A DNA stretch of 64,000 nt from Streptomonospora salina (GCF_014204715.1 NZ_JACHLY010000001.1:310001-374000); one strand, 5' to 3'; shown: positions 16,803 to 25,759, numbered from the stretch's first letter. Numbers and translations are program-made. Notes: generated by a model from the sequence alone, not told the origin.

Positions 16803-17681
16803 ATGACCGAACCCCTGTCGTTCACCCGATCCGCGCCCGCCGAGCTGTGCTATCGCGAGCAAGGCTCGGGGCCGAACGTGGTACTGCTGCACGGCACTAC
16901 CGCCAGCCTGGGCGTATGGGATCCGGTGGTGGAGCTGCTGGGCAGCGGTGTCCGCACGATCGCACTCGACCAACGCGGGCACGGCCGCAGCGCCAAGCCC
17001 GCCGACGGTTACACCGCCGACCGCTTCTGCGCAGACGTAGGCGCCCTCCTCGACGAACTCGGCTGCGACAGGGCGGTGCTCTGCGGCCACTCGCTGGGCG
17101 CCCGCAACGCGGTGGCGCTCGCCGCCGAGCGGCCCGAGCGCGTGGCGGGTGTGGTCGCGGTCGACTACACGCCCTACGTCGAGCCCGCCGTGCTCGACGA
17201 CCTCGAATCGCGCGTACGCGGGGGCGACCGGCTCTTCGATTCCGCGACCGAAGTCGAGGAATACCTGCGCAACCGCTACCCGCGCACACCCCGCGAGGCC
17301 CTGCGACGCAGAATCGCCTACGGCTATACCCGCGTCGACGGCGGCCTGCGCGCACTGGCCGACCCCGACGCGATGCACCAGACGGTCCAAGGTCTGCGTA
17401 CCGACTTCGCCGAGGCGATGCGCGACGTGGCCGTCCCCGTCACCCTCCTGCGCGGCGAAGCGAGCCGGATCGTCTCCGAGCGCGCCTTCGCCGCAACCAG
17501 GCGATTACGTCCCGACCTGCGGGCGCTGGAGGTGGCCGAGGCCGACCACTACGTTCCCGAGCAGCATCCGCGGACCGTCGCCGACGAGATCACCCGCCTG
17601 CTGGAGGAAGCGGAGCGAGGCACCGCGCCGCTCTCGCTATCCGACACCGACCACCGAATAGGAGACGAACCATGCCTTTGA
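16803..17681 (+). CDS. (2-acetamidomethylene)succinate hydrolase
   Basis: 292-residue alpha/beta hydrolase expected to cut the ring-opened product to succinic semialdehyde, acetate, ammonia and CO2. The nucleophile is Ser97 in GHSLGARNAV, preceded by DQRGHGRSAKPADGY. The histidine is H249 in ADHYVPEQ. VAVDYTPYVEPAVLDDLESR and VDGGLRALADPDAMHQTVQG agree with the M. loti hydrolase at positions that ordinary hydrolases do not keep. It starts 9 bases after the dehydrogenase stop and overlaps the next gene by 10 bases, so it belongs to the same transcript. Confidence 0.84.
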   Translation: MTEPLSFTRSAPAELCYREQGSGPNVVLLHGTTASLGVWDPVVELLGSGVRTIALDQRGHGRSAKPADGYTADRFCADVGALLDELGCDRAVLCGHSLGARNAVALAAERPERVAGVVAVDYTPYVEPAVLDDLESRVRGGDRLFDSATEVEEYLRNRYPRTPREALRRRIAYGYTRVDGGLRALADPDAMHQTVQGLRTDFAEAMRDVAVPVTLLRGEASRIVSERAFAATRRLRPDLRALEVAEADHYVPEQHPRTVADEITRLLEEAERGTAPLSLSDTDHRIGDEPCL

Positions 17682-18133
17682 ACATCCGCGACCTCTCGAT
17701 CGCCGCCGATCAGTTCGAACAGGGTGAGCGGATCCCCGACGTCCACGTCGGAAACGGCGGCGATACCGCACCCGACCTGGAGATCTCCGGAGTCCCGGAC
17801 GGGACCGTGGAGCTCGCCGTCGTCTGCCACGATCCCGACGCGCCGCTCCCGCGCGGGTTCACGCACTGGACGGTTTACGGGATCGCGCCTTCCACCGCCC
17901 GTATCGGCGGGAACGGCGGAGGCTCCGACCGCCGCGAAGGCCCCAACACACTCGGGGAGAACGCCTACACCGGTCCCAACCCTCCCCCCGGCCACGGCAC
18001 GCACCACTACTACTTCTGGGTCTACGCGCTCGACACCCGAGTCGACGGCGCACCCTCGCGCGAGGCGTTCCTCGCCGACTACGCCGGAAACATCATCGAG
18101 CAGAACCGGATCGTCGGCATCTACTCGGCCTGA
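17672..18133 (+). CDS. YbhB/YbcL-like PEBP family protein
   Basis: 153 residues of the phosphatidylethanolamine-binding-protein fold: VCHDPDAPLPRGFTHWTVYG contains the conserved DPDxP and HW pocket residues, and GPNPPPGHGTHHYYFWVYAL is the second signature. ATG 17672 has AGGAG 7 bases before it and overlaps the hydrolase gene. Bacterial members bind small anionic ligands, but no enzymatic role is established. Its place as the last gene of the pyridine operon suggests it handles an anionic intermediate or protects a protein; this is inference. Confidence 0.85.
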   Translation: MPLNIRDLSIAADQFEQGERIPDVHVGNGGDTAPDLEISGVPDGTVELAVVCHDPDAPLPRGFTHWTVYGIAPSTARIGGNGGGSDRREGPNTLGENAYTGPNPPPGHGTHHYYFWVYALDTRVDGAPSREAFLADYAGNIIEQNRIVGIYSA

Positions 18134-18137
18134 GGCC

Positions 18138-18178
18138 GGGTGGAGGTGCGCCCGCCCCGTGCGGGCGCACCTCCACCC
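18138..18178 (+). terminator. Strong terminator hairpin ending the operon
   Basis: An 18-bp perfect stem (18138-18155 with 18161-18178, outer arm GGGTGGAGGTGCGCCCGC) closes a 5-base loop, 5 bases behind the PEBP stop. There is no long T-run, as is common in high-GC actinomycetes. It separates the nine-gene operon from the regulator. Confidence 0.75.
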
Positions 18179-18283
18179 GCATCGGAGCTTCCCGGTCCCC
18201 GGCCTCTGGCACTCTGTGAATGCCCGCCAGCGCGGCCCGGACGCCGCACGACCAAACAGGAATGAAGAGAGGAGGGGGACGCA

Positions 18284-19048
18284 GTGACAGAGGTGCGAGG
18301 CCGCACCCCCGGCGTGGACAGCGCGCGCCGGGTCCTGAAGGCACTGCTCCAGTTCTCCGAGCAGTCTCCCGAGCTCACCGTAGACGACGTCGCCCAGGGC
18401 GTCGGCATCTCCACACCCTCCGCCTACCGGTTCCTGTCCCTGCTGCGCGAGCTGGACCTCGTCGAAGACAACGACGCGGGCGGCTACGTCCTCACCCCGC
18501 GCATCCTCGCCCTCGCCGAGACCGCCGAACGCAGCATGCGCATGTCCCACGTCCTGCGCCCCATGGTGGAACGCCTTTCCTCGGTCACCGGGGAGACCGC
18601 TCTGGTCATCCGTCGCGCCGGCGACTTCGCCACCTGCACGGAGATATCCCAAGCCGACCGGTCCATCCGGCTGTCGTTCCGACCCGGCCAGACCATGAGT
18701 CTGCACCATGGCGCGGGTCCCAAGGCGCTGCTCGCCGGTATGGGCCGGGAGTGGGCCGAGCGCTACTTCGACCGGCTGGACAACCGGCCTCCTCCCGCCG
18801 AACGCGATGCGGTGCTGGCCGAGCTGCCGCTCATCACGGCGCAGGGCTGGTCGCAAAGCGTTTCGGAGGTGGACGAGGACGTCTGGGCGGTAGCGGCACC
18901 CATCACGGTGTCGAACCGGATGGTGGCGGTGATCAGCGTCGCCGGCCCCCAGTACCGAATCGACGAGGAACGCGCCGCCCGCATCCGCGAGGAAGTCGTC
19001 AACGACGCCGCCGAGGTCTCACGCAAGTTGAGCACCTGGCGTGATTGA
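18284..19048 (+). CDS. IclR family transcriptional regulator
   Basis: 254 residues. The N-terminal winged helix reads SARRVLKALLQFSEQSPELT, VDDVAQGVGISTPSAYRFLS, then LRELDLVEDNDAGGYVLTPRIL. The C-terminal IclR effector domain includes RPGQTMSLHHGAGPKALLAG and AVAAPITVSNRMVAVISVAGP. GTG 18284 is preceded by GAGGAGGGGG. It lies between the pyridine-degradation operon and the aldehyde dehydrogenase gene on the same strand, and is the natural candidate to sense a pathway compound and act at the dyads near 10281-10312. Confidence 0.9.
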   Translation: MTEVRGRTPGVDSARRVLKALLQFSEQSPELTVDDVAQGVGISTPSAYRFLSLLRELDLVEDNDAGGYVLTPRILALAETAERSMRMSHVLRPMVERLSSVTGETALVIRRAGDFATCTEISQADRSIRLSFRPGQTMSLHHGAGPKALLAGMGREWAERYFDRLDNRPPPAERDAVLAELPLITAQGWSQSVSEVDEDVWAVAAPITVSNRMVAVISVAGPQYRIDEERAARIREEVVNDAAEVSRKLSTWRD

Positions 19049-19184
19049 GCCCGCAGAGGCGCCGACCGCCCGCCGCCCTTACCCCTGGCCTGGAGCACGC
19101 ACCGGGCCCTGGCGAGCGGGGGGGTTCCGAACATGCGGCACCGCCCGCTTCACGGCTACGGCACAACACCGAAGGCAGGATGGT

Positions 19185-20627
19185 ATGAGTACACCGGTTC
19201 CGTTCTGGGTCGCGGGCACCCCACGCCACAGCACCGAGTCCACACCCATCACCCACCCTTACGACAACGCCCCCGTCGCCCGCGCCTCCATCGCCACCGA
19301 CGCCGACGCGGCCGAAGCGACCGCGGCCGCACACGCCGCCGCCGAACCCTTCGCCCGCGCCAGTGCAGCACAACGCTCCCGCTCCCTGGACCATGTCGCC
19401 CGCCGCCTCACCGAACGCACCGACGAAATCGCCGAGCTCATCACCGCCGAAAACGGAAAGCCCCTGCGCTGGGCACGGGCGGAGACCGGCCGTGCCGCCT
19501 CGGTATTCCACTGGGCGGCCGAGGAAGCTCGCCGCTTCGGCGGAGAGTGGCAACGCCTCGACACCGACCCCCAGTCACCCGGCGGAGTCGCTTTGGTCGC
19601 CCGGCACCCGCGGGGACCCGTCCTGGGCATCACCCCCTTCAATTTCCCCCTCAACCTCGTGGCGCACAAGGTCGCACCGGCACTGGCTGTGGGCGCCCCC
19701 ATCATCGTCAAACCCGCCCCGGCCACGCCCTTGAGCGCGCTGCTTCTAGGAGAACTGCTGGCCGAAACCGCCCTTCCCTCCGGTTCCTGGTCGATCCTGC
19801 CTCTGCCCAACGACCGCATGCCCAGACTCGTCGCCGATACGCGCCTTCCGGTGGTGTCCTTCACCGGATCAGGACCCGTCGGCCGATCCATCCGCGAGGC
19901 CGTTCCGCACAAGCACGTCACCCTGGAGCTGGGCGGCAACGCCGCAGCGGTCGTTTGCGACGACTGGTCCACCCCCGCAGACCTCGCCTGGGCCGCCGAC
20001 CGCATCGCGGTATTCGCCACCTACCAAGCCGGCCAGTCCTGCATCGCGGTGCAACGCGTCTTCGCCGACAGCACGATCGCCGCCGAACTCACCGAGCGGG
20101 TGGTGCAGCGTGTCGCGACGCTGGCGACGGGAGACCCGCGCGATGAGCACACCCAGGTCGGGCCGCTCATCGACGAGGAGGCCGCCCGCCGCGTGGAGCA
20201 GTGGGTCGCCGAGGCCGCCGACGCAGGCGCGCGCATCCGTACCGGCGGTCACCGCACCGGCGCCGAATATGCGCCCACCGTGCTCACCGGTGTGCCGTCC
20301 ACGGCCAGACTGGCCTGCGAGGAGGTCTTCGGCCCGGTCCTCACGATCGACGAGGTCGACGGGCTCGACGAGGCGTTCGACCGGGTCAACGACTCCCGGT
20401 TCGGGTTGCAGACCGGGGTGTTCACCCACCGCAGCGACTCCGCCTTCGCCGCGCTCGCCCGGCTGCACGTGGGCGGCGTCGTCATCGGCGACGTGCCCAG
20501 CGTCCGCGCCGAACACGTGCCCTACGGCGGCGTGAAGGAATCGGGCGTGGGCCGCGAAGGGGTAATGGCCGCCATGACCGACCTCACCGAACCACGTGTC
20601 CTGGCCTTCCCCGGCGTATCCCTGTAG
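19185..20627 (+). CDS. Aldehyde dehydrogenase, probable succinic semialdehyde dehydrogenase
   Basis: 480 residues, NAD(P)+-dependent aldehyde dehydrogenase. GITPFNFPLNLVAHKVAPAL and IVKPAP form the cofactor site, E248 in TLELGGN is the general base and C286 in YQAGQSCIAVQ the nucleophile. FGPVLTI and the C-terminal VKESGVGREG are also standard. ATG 19185 is chosen at the start of homology, with GGCAGGATGG before it; the frame is open further upstream without meaning. Placed after the B6 operon and its regulator, it most likely oxidises the succinic semialdehyde released by the hydrolase, feeding succinate to the TCA cycle. The aldehyde preference is inferred from context. Confidence 0.82.
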   Translation: MSTPVPFWVAGTPRHSTESTPITHPYDNAPVARASIATDADAAEATAAAHAAAEPFARASAAQRSRSLDHVARRLTERTDEIAELITAENGKPLRWARAETGRAASVFHWAAEEARRFGGEWQRLDTDPQSPGGVALVARHPRGPVLGITPFNFPLNLVAHKVAPALAVGAPIIVKPAPATPLSALLLGELLAETALPSGSWSILPLPNDRMPRLVADTRLPVVSFTGSGPVGRSIREAVPHKHVTLELGGNAAAVVCDDWSTPADLAWAADRIAVFATYQAGQSCIAVQRVFADSTIAAELTERVVQRVATLATGDPRDEHTQVGPLIDEEAARRVEQWVAEAADAGARIRTGGHRTGAEYAPTVLTGVPSTARLACEEVFGPVLTIDEVDGLDEAFDRVNDSRFGLQTGVFTHRSDSAFAALARLHVGGVVIGDVPSVRAEHVPYGGVKESGVGREGVMAAMTDLTEPRVLAFPGVSL

Positions 20628-20654
20628 GGACGGCGGAATGCTCAGCTCACGATC

Positions 20655-20951
20655 ATGAGGCCCATAGCAAGGCAGCACGTACCTCATAATCCGGTCATCG
20701 GCGAGATCGCCCGAGCGCACGCCGAAACCCCGGCCCAGGTGATGCTGCGCTGGCACCTCCAGCAGAACCGGCAGGTCATCCCCAAGTCTGTCACGCCCTC
20801 GCGCATCGCCGAGAACTTCGACGTCGTCGACGTCGCACTCACCGCCGACCGGCTCACCGCCATCGACCGGCTCGACACCGGCGTGCGCGGCGGGCCCGCA
20901 CCCGAAGACGTCACCCGCCAGAACTTCGGAGTCGACATCCCGCAAGCCTGA
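20655..20951 (+). pseudogene. Aldo/keto reductase, C-terminal fragment
   Basis: About 90 residues match the end of aldo/keto reductases of the 2,5-diketo-gluconate reductase type: GEIARAHAETPAQVMLRWHL, QVIPKSVTPSRIAENFDV (NADPH-binding IPKS/R motif) and LTAIDRLDTG. The barrel's first two thirds with the catalytic Tyr/Lys/Asp are missing, and the text before VIGEIA is not reductase-like. It is a gene stump. Pyridoxal reductases also belong to this superfamily, but this fragment cannot support that role. Confidence 0.7.
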
Positions 20952-21039
20952 CCCCGCCCGACCCGCCCCACGAAGACCGGGCGGGCCGGAACCCGGGCAG
21001 AACCGGTACCGTGCCGCACCGCGCGGTCCGGCGCCGGCA

Positions 21040-21897
21040 TCACTCCGCCGGCGCCGCCTTGGGCCGGCCCAGCTGCGCGCCTCCGGCCGCGAGGTCGGCG
21101 ACGGCGCCCACGGTGGCGAACTCGACACCGTAGGCCGCGATGCGGTCCAGCCACTCCTCCAAGCGCAGCAGCCGGTGGCCGCGGCCGATCACCTGGGGGT
21201 GGCAGGTGACCGTGAGCACGCCCTGCTCGGTCTCGCGCAGCATGTAGCGCAGGTCCGCCTCCCAGTCGGCGAACATCCGCTCGGCGTCGCCCAGTCCGGG
21301 CAGGGTGCGCGCGGGCGAGCTGAGGAACTCCAGGTGCGGCAGATCGTCGAGGGTCCAGCTGACCGGAACCTCCACCAGCGGGGTCTCCTCTCCCCACCGC
21401 GCGCTGTCGGCGTCCACCCGGTCGCCGATGCGGCACCGGTAGGGGGCGTAGTCGTGGCCCATCAAACTGCTGTCGTAGCGCAGCCCGCGCTCGTTGAGCA
21501 GCGCCACGGAGTTCTCCGACAGGTCCCAGGCCGGCGCGCGGAACCCCGCGGGCTCGACGCCCGCCGCTTCCCGCAGCGCCTCGACCGAGCGGTCCAGAAC
21601 CGCCCGTTCGGCGCCCTCGTCCAGGGCGGCGACGTTCTCGTGGGCGTAGCCGTGCAGGGCGATCTCGTGTCCGCGGTCGCGGATCCGGCGGCACAGGTCG
21701 GGGTAGGTGCGGGCGGTGTGGCCGGGCACGAACCAGGTCGCCGGCAGACCGCGCCGCGACAGCAGGTCCAGCAGGCGGGGCACGGCCACCGCGCCGAACT
21801 CCCCGCGCGAGCGCGGTGTCGCCGACAGCTGGCCGCGGTCGACCCACACCGACAGCGCGTCGAAGTCGAACGTGAGGCAGACGTATCCGTGCGGCAT
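21040..21897 (-). CDS. Polysaccharide deacetylase-family (NodB) hydrolase, PuuE-like
   Basis: 285 residues. NodB motifs in order: TFDFD (residues 9-13, metal-binding aspartates), then HGYAHENVA (H82, H86), then FRAPAWDLSENSV. Members of this cytoplasmic type without a signal peptide include the PuuE allantoinases and other cyclic-imide or amide hydrolases, not only chitin deacetylases. ATG 21897 follows AAAGGAG. It is the last gene of a minus-strand operon with an SDR and an M20 amidohydrolase under a PucR regulator, which favours a ring-amide or N-acyl substrate over a polysaccharide. The exact substrate is unknown. Confidence 0.78.
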   Translation of the reverse strand: MPHGYVCLTFDFDALSVWVDRGQLSATPRSRGEFGAVAVPRLLDLLSRRGLPATWFVPGHTARTYPDLCRRIRDRGHEIALHGYAHENVAALDEGAERAVLDRSVEALREAAGVEPAGFRAPAWDLSENSVALLNERGLRYDSSLMGHDYAPYRCRIGDRVDADSARWGEETPLVEVPVSWTLDDLPHLEFLSSPARTLPGLGDAERMFADWEADLRYMLRETEQGVLTVTCHPQVIGRGHRLLRLEEWLDRIAAYGVEFATVGAVADLAAGGAQLGRPKAAPAE

Positions 21898-21910
21898 CGC
21901 GCGGCTCCTT

Positions 21911-22669
21911 TCAGGCCGGCGGGAGCGCGGCGTTGCCGGCTCCCACTCCACCGTCGACGGCGACGGTCGTACCGGTGATCCACTCGGCGCCCGCCGAGCA
22001 CAGGTACGCCACGGCCGAGGCGACGTCGTCGGGCACGCCGGGCCGCGGCCAGGGCCGCCCGGCCTCGACGGTCCGCACGTACTCGGCGCTGAGCGGGTTG
22101 AGGTCGCTGCCGACCTCGACGAAGCCCGGGGAGACGGCGTTGGCGCGGATGCGGTGCTCGGCGAACTCCAGGGCCAGCGCCCTGGTGAGCATGGTCAGCC
22201 CGGCTTTGGAGGTGCAGTAGTGCGCCGCTCCCCGCCGCGCCCGGTCTCCGGCGCCGGAGGTGATGTTGACGATGTCTCCCGGCCGGCCTTCGGCGACCAG
22301 CGCGCGGGCGAACTCGGTGGACAGGGCGAAGGGGCCGTCGAGGTTGGTCGCGAGCACATCCCGCCACTCGGCGTCGCTCATCTCCAGAAGCGGCCGACTG
22401 GGATACATTCCCGCCGCGTTTACCAGCACGTCCAGCCCGTCGGCGTGCTCCCAGGCGGTGCGCACGCAGGAGCGGGCCGATTCGGGGTCGGCGACGTCGG
22501 CCGCGACGGTGCTGACACGCTCGGGAGCCGCGAGCTCCTCGGCCGTGCGGGCGCATCGCGCCTCGTCGCGGTCGCTGAGCACGACCCGCGCGCCCTCGGC
22601 GAGGAACCGGCGGGCGATCGCCCTTCCGATGCCGCCCGACGCCCCGGTGACCAGCACTGTGCGACTCAC
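21911..22669 (-). CDS. SDR family oxidoreductase
   Basis: 252 residues of a classical short-chain dehydrogenase. TGASGGIGRAIA binds the cofactor, NAAG supports the fold, and the catalytic set is Ser in NITSGAG, Tyr and Lys in YCTSK. The end reads ITGTTVAVDGGVGAGN, typical of FabG-like members. Start GTG 22669 overlaps the stop of the upstream amidohydrolase by 4 bases, so the two are co-translated. It likely oxidises or reduces a hydroxyl of the same compound that the hydrolases process; the substrate cannot be read from sequence. Confidence 0.87.
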   Translation of the reverse strand: MSRTVLVTGASGGIGRAIARRFLAEGARVVLSDRDEARCARTAEELAAPERVSTVAADVADPESARSCVRTAWEHADGLDVLVNAAGMYPSRPLLEMSDAEWRDVLATNLDGPFALSTEFARALVAEGRPGDIVNITSGAGDRARRGAAHYCTSKAGLTMLTRALALEFAEHRIRANAVSPGFVEVGSDLNPLSAEYVRTVEAGRPWPRPGVPDDVASAVAYLCSAGAEWITGTTVAVDGGVGAGNAALPPA

Positions 22670-24018
22670 GCTTCCTCCTGGATCTCGTGGCGGTTCATGC
22701 CCCGGCGCAGGGCCAGGTACTGCGGTAGCGACAACGGCGGCGGCGACGCGTGCAGCACCCGGCGGGCCTCGCGGGCGCCGTCGGCGAGCAGGTCGACGAC
22801 GGCGCCCGCGAGGTAGAGCGCGGGCTCGACGGCGGCGGCGCGGTGGTCGACGATCCGGTAGCCGGTGCTGTGGTGGTCGCCCTCGGCGCCGCCGCTGTAG
22901 GGGTGGGAGACGGGCATGACGTGGGCGAGGTCGCCCATGTCGGTGCAGGCTCCCAGGTGGCGGCCGCGTGCGGTCGCCTCCGCGCCCATGAGGGGGTGGG
23001 CGTTGCGCGCGACGACGTCGTCCAGCCCCGGTGCGGACGTCAGCGGGAGGTAGGCGAGCAGGGTGTCGGTCTCCACCCGGGCGCCCAGCGCGAGCGCTCC
23101 GGCGCGTGCCGCGCGGGTGAGTGCCTCGGCGGCCCGCTCCAATCCCTCGACGGTGCGGGCGCGGACCATGGTGTGCAGCACGGCCGATGCGGGCACCGAG
23201 CCGAGTGCGCCCGCGTCGCCGGTGATCCGGTAGTTCAGCCGCACGTCGTCGCCGTCGGGGAACGTCTCGCGCTGAGCGTCGACGGCGTGGGCGGCCACGG
23301 TGGCGGCCTTGAGGGCGTTGACGCCCAGCCACGGACTGGAGCCTGCGTGGGCGGAGCGGCCGGTGAAGCGGGCGCGCACCACGCAGGAACCGTTGAGGGT
23401 GTCGCCCACGGAGAAGCGCGGGCCGCCGCCGCGCCCGGTGTGGGCGAGCAGGGCCATATCGACGTCGTCGAAGGCGCCCAGGCGCAGCAGTTCGGCCTTG
23501 CCGACGGGGAACTCGACGCGGTCGGAGCCGCCGGCGGGTGCGCCGGCGGCGTCCATGATCCCGTCGACGTCGCCCAACTCTTCGGCGGGGGCCGCGATCA
23601 GCGCGGCGGAACCGTCGAGTTCGGCCATGACCTCGCCCAGTCCGATCGCGGCTCCGGCGACCGCCGCGAGCTGGGCGTGGTGGCCGCAGGCGTGCGCCGC
23701 ACCGGTGGCGGGGTCGGCCAGCGGGTGCTCGGGCAGGGTGAGCGCATCGAGTTCGCCGACCAGCGCCACGCGCGGGCCCGCACCGCCGCCGGGCAGTACC
23801 GCCTTGACCCCGGTGCGGGCCAGCCCGGTACGCGGCTGCAGACCCGCTTCGGTCAGCCAGGCGGCGAAGCGCTCCGCGGTGGCGTGCTCGGCATAGCCCG
23901 GTTCGGGGCGGCGCATCAGCTCGTCGCTCAGGGCGGCGATCTCCTCGGCGCGGCGTTCGACGGCAGCGTGCGCGGCCGCCTTCAGGCGCGGGGCGGTACC
24001 GCTCATGGGCGCCCGCAT
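22666..24018 (-). CDS. M20 family amidohydrolase
   Basis: 450 residues of a metal-dependent M20D-type amidohydrolase. HACGHHAQLAA (zinc/metal ligands) near residue 107, PAEELGD with the catalytic glutamate about residue 143, and RFTGRSAHAGSSPWLGVNAL in the lid domain. The family hydrolyses N-acyl or N-aminobenzoyl amino acids and peptide-like amides. It is the first enzyme gene behind the PucR regulator (86-base gap) and overlaps the SDR by 4 bases. Start ATG 24018 is the first in frame; ATG 24006 (MSGTAP) is equally possible because neither has a clear ribosome site. Confidence 0.85.
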   Translation of the reverse strand: MRAPMSGTAPRLKAAAHAAVERRAEEIAALSDELMRRPEPGYAEHATAERFAAWLTEAGLQPRTGLARTGVKAVLPGGGAGPRVALVGELDALTLPEHPLADPATGAAHACGHHAQLAAVAGAAIGLGEVMAELDGSAALIAAPAEELGDVDGIMDAAGAPAGGSDRVEFPVGKAELLRLGAFDDVDMALLAHTGRGGGPRFSVGDTLNGSCVVRARFTGRSAHAGSSPWLGVNALKAATVAAHAVDAQRETFPDGDDVRLNYRITGDAGALGSVPASAVLHTMVRARTVEGLERAAEALTRAARAGALALGARVETDTLLAYLPLTSAPGLDDVVARNAHPLMGAEATARGRHLGACTDMGDLAHVMPVSHPYSGGAEGDHHSTGYRIVDHRAAAVEPALYLAGAVVDLLADGAREARRVLHASPPPLSLPQYLALRRGMNRHEIQEEA

Positions 24019-24104
24019 CGGCGGGCGGGCGCGCCGCCGAACGCCGCGTGCTCAGCTCGGATGATCACGGCAGCCAGTATGGGGGCGGCGGGTGCCGCGT
24101 GGCC

Positions 24105-25730
24105 TCATGCCGGGCTCCGAACTTCCGGCGTGCTCCTTGTCCGCAGGTCCAAACCGGCGCGGCGCAGGCACACGGCTGCGACCAGCCGATCGTCGGGGTC
24201 GTCCAGGTCGATCCCGCAGATGGGATGCATCCGGCGCATCCGGTAGCGCAGCGTGTTGGGGTGTACGTGCAGTGCCCGCGAGGCGGCGATGATGTCGCCG
24301 AAGGCGTCGAAGTAGGCCGCCAGGCTCGCGGCGTAGGAGGTGTGGTGCCGGCTGTCGTAGTCGAGCAGCCGGGGCACCGGCCCCTCGGAGAAGCGCGGGT
24401 CGGCGGCCGCCGCGTCGGCGAGCACCAGTGCGCCGGCGGCGGAGCGCACGTCGTCGAACACCGCCACGCAGGTGTGCGCGGCGCCCCGGTTGCGCAGCAC
24501 CCGCAGCACGAGGTCGGCTTCGGCGAGGGAGTCGGGCGCTCTGCCGGTTTCGGGTACGACTCCGCCCAGCGCGCCCAGCACCGCGCAGCCGGCCGCAGCC
24601 GCGGCGCGGTCGAGGACCTCGCGGGCGGCGCGGGCGAGCTCGGCGCAGCCGCGCCCCGCCACCCCGCACAGCAGCACGTCCACGCGCCCGCGCGAGGGCA
24701 CCGGCACTGCGGCGCAGTCCAGGGCGGGCAGATGCACGCACAGCAGGTCGGCGAACGCGCGCGCGTCGTGGGTCCGTTCGCCGGCGAAGACGCAGCTGAG
24801 GACGGCGCAGGGACCGTCCGCGCCGATGTCGAGCCACTCCAGGGCCTCGTTCTCGGTGGTGGTTCCGGCCAGAAGGCGGCGGGCGACGGACTCGGCGGCG
24901 CGGCGGCGGGTCTGGGTGCGCACGCCCAGCCGGGACAGGTACTGGCCGGCCGAGGCTGCGGCGCGGCGCAGCACCAGCGCCGCGTCGTCGGGAAGCGGGG
25001 TGTCGCGCTCGGCCACCCAGATCGACCCGAGGATCTCGTCGCCCGAGCGCACCGCCACCGCGATGCGCCGGTTGACGCCCTCTTCGGGCACGGCCGGGAT
25101 GTCGACGACGTCGTCGCCGCGCCACAGGCGGCGGTAGACGCCCTGATCGCGCAGCCGCGCCCGGTACCAGGTGGGGCCGCGCTGGTCGAGGGCGGCCTGG
25201 CGGCGCATCGCGTCGTCGGACTCCACGAGCCGGGAGGAGGCCAGTACCTCCTGCTGCGGGTTGAAGATCATGACCGAGCCGCCGACCGACTCGCACAGGG
25301 CGTTGGCGAAGACCGCGAGCTCGCGGGCGGGCGGCCCCGACGAATCGGCGTCCAACTCGGCTCCGGTGGTGGTGAGCAGACCGCGCAGCTGTCCGGAGAA
25401 CTGCGCCCAGCCGATGCCCGGCTCCAAGCCCAGCAACGCGACCCCGGCGCGCCGGGCCGGCGCGCTCAGGCGCTCGCGCAGCTCGGCCGTGCCCCGTACG
25501 ACCACCGCCGCGACGCCGCACCGGGCGGCCTCCTCCAGCACCGCTTCGGCGCCCGATTCGTCGAGGCCCACAGCGAGCAGCAGGTCGCCGGGCCCGGCGG
25601 AGAACGTGTCGGCGGCGTCGTGGATCACGACGTCGTGGCAGCACACGTCCGCGTCAGGCGCGTCGGCCCACACCGACAGCACGCTCACGCCGATGGCGTC
25701 CAGGACGGTGCTCAGCGGCGGCCCCTGCAT
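24105..25730 (-). CDS. PucR family transcriptional regulator
   Basis: 541 residues. The C-terminal PucR helix-turn-helix is clear: AYFDAFGDIIAASRALHVHP then NTLRYRMRRM (about residues 480-512). The N-terminal part resembles the PucR effector-sensing domain. Such proteins often activate purine, hydantoin or amino-acid catabolism. It lies between two divergent gene groups: amidohydrolase/SDR/deacetylase on its own strand, and M20 peptidase/DUF997/symporter on the other. One regulator for both halves is likely. The dyad at 25742-25759 lies just before its start. Confidence 0.85.
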   Translation of the reverse strand: MQGPPLSTVLDAIGVSVLSVWADAPDADVCCHDVVIHDAADTFSAGPGDLLLAVGLDESGAEAVLEEAARCGVAAVVVRGTAELRERLSAPARRAGVALLGLEPGIGWAQFSGQLRGLLTTTGAELDADSSGPPARELAVFANALCESVGGSVMIFNPQQEVLASSRLVESDDAMRRQAALDQRGPTWYRARLRDQGVYRRLWRGDDVVDIPAVPEEGVNRRIAVAVRSGDEILGSIWVAERDTPLPDDAALVLRRAAASAGQYLSRLGVRTQTRRRAAESVARRLLAGTTTENEALEWLDIGADGPCAVLSCVFAGERTHDARAFADLLCVHLPALDCAAVPVPSRGRVDVLLCGVAGRGCAELARAAREVLDRAAAAAGCAVLGALGGVVPETGRAPDSLAEADLVLRVLRNRGAAHTCVAVFDDVRSAAGALVLADAAAADPRFSEGPVPRLLDYDSRHHTSYAASLAAYFDAFGDIIAASRALHVHPNTLRYRMRRMHPICGIDLDDPDDRLVAAVCLRRAGLDLRTRSTPEVRSPA

Positions 25731-25741
25731 ATGCCCACCCC

Positions 25742-25759
25742 CTTGTCGCCGACGACAAG
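25742..25759. promoter_or_regulatory. Dyad in the PucR/M20 divergent promoter region
   Basis: CTTGTCG-CCGA-CGACAAG is a perfect 7-bp inverted repeat 11 bases upstream of the PucR start, in the 121-base gap between divergent genes. It may be the PucR binding site. Confidence 0.4.

Noticed and set aside
20655-20951. Pyridoxal reductase for the B6 pathway
   Set aside because: Only the C-terminal third of an aldo/keto reductase remains and its motifs are those of diketogluconate reductases.
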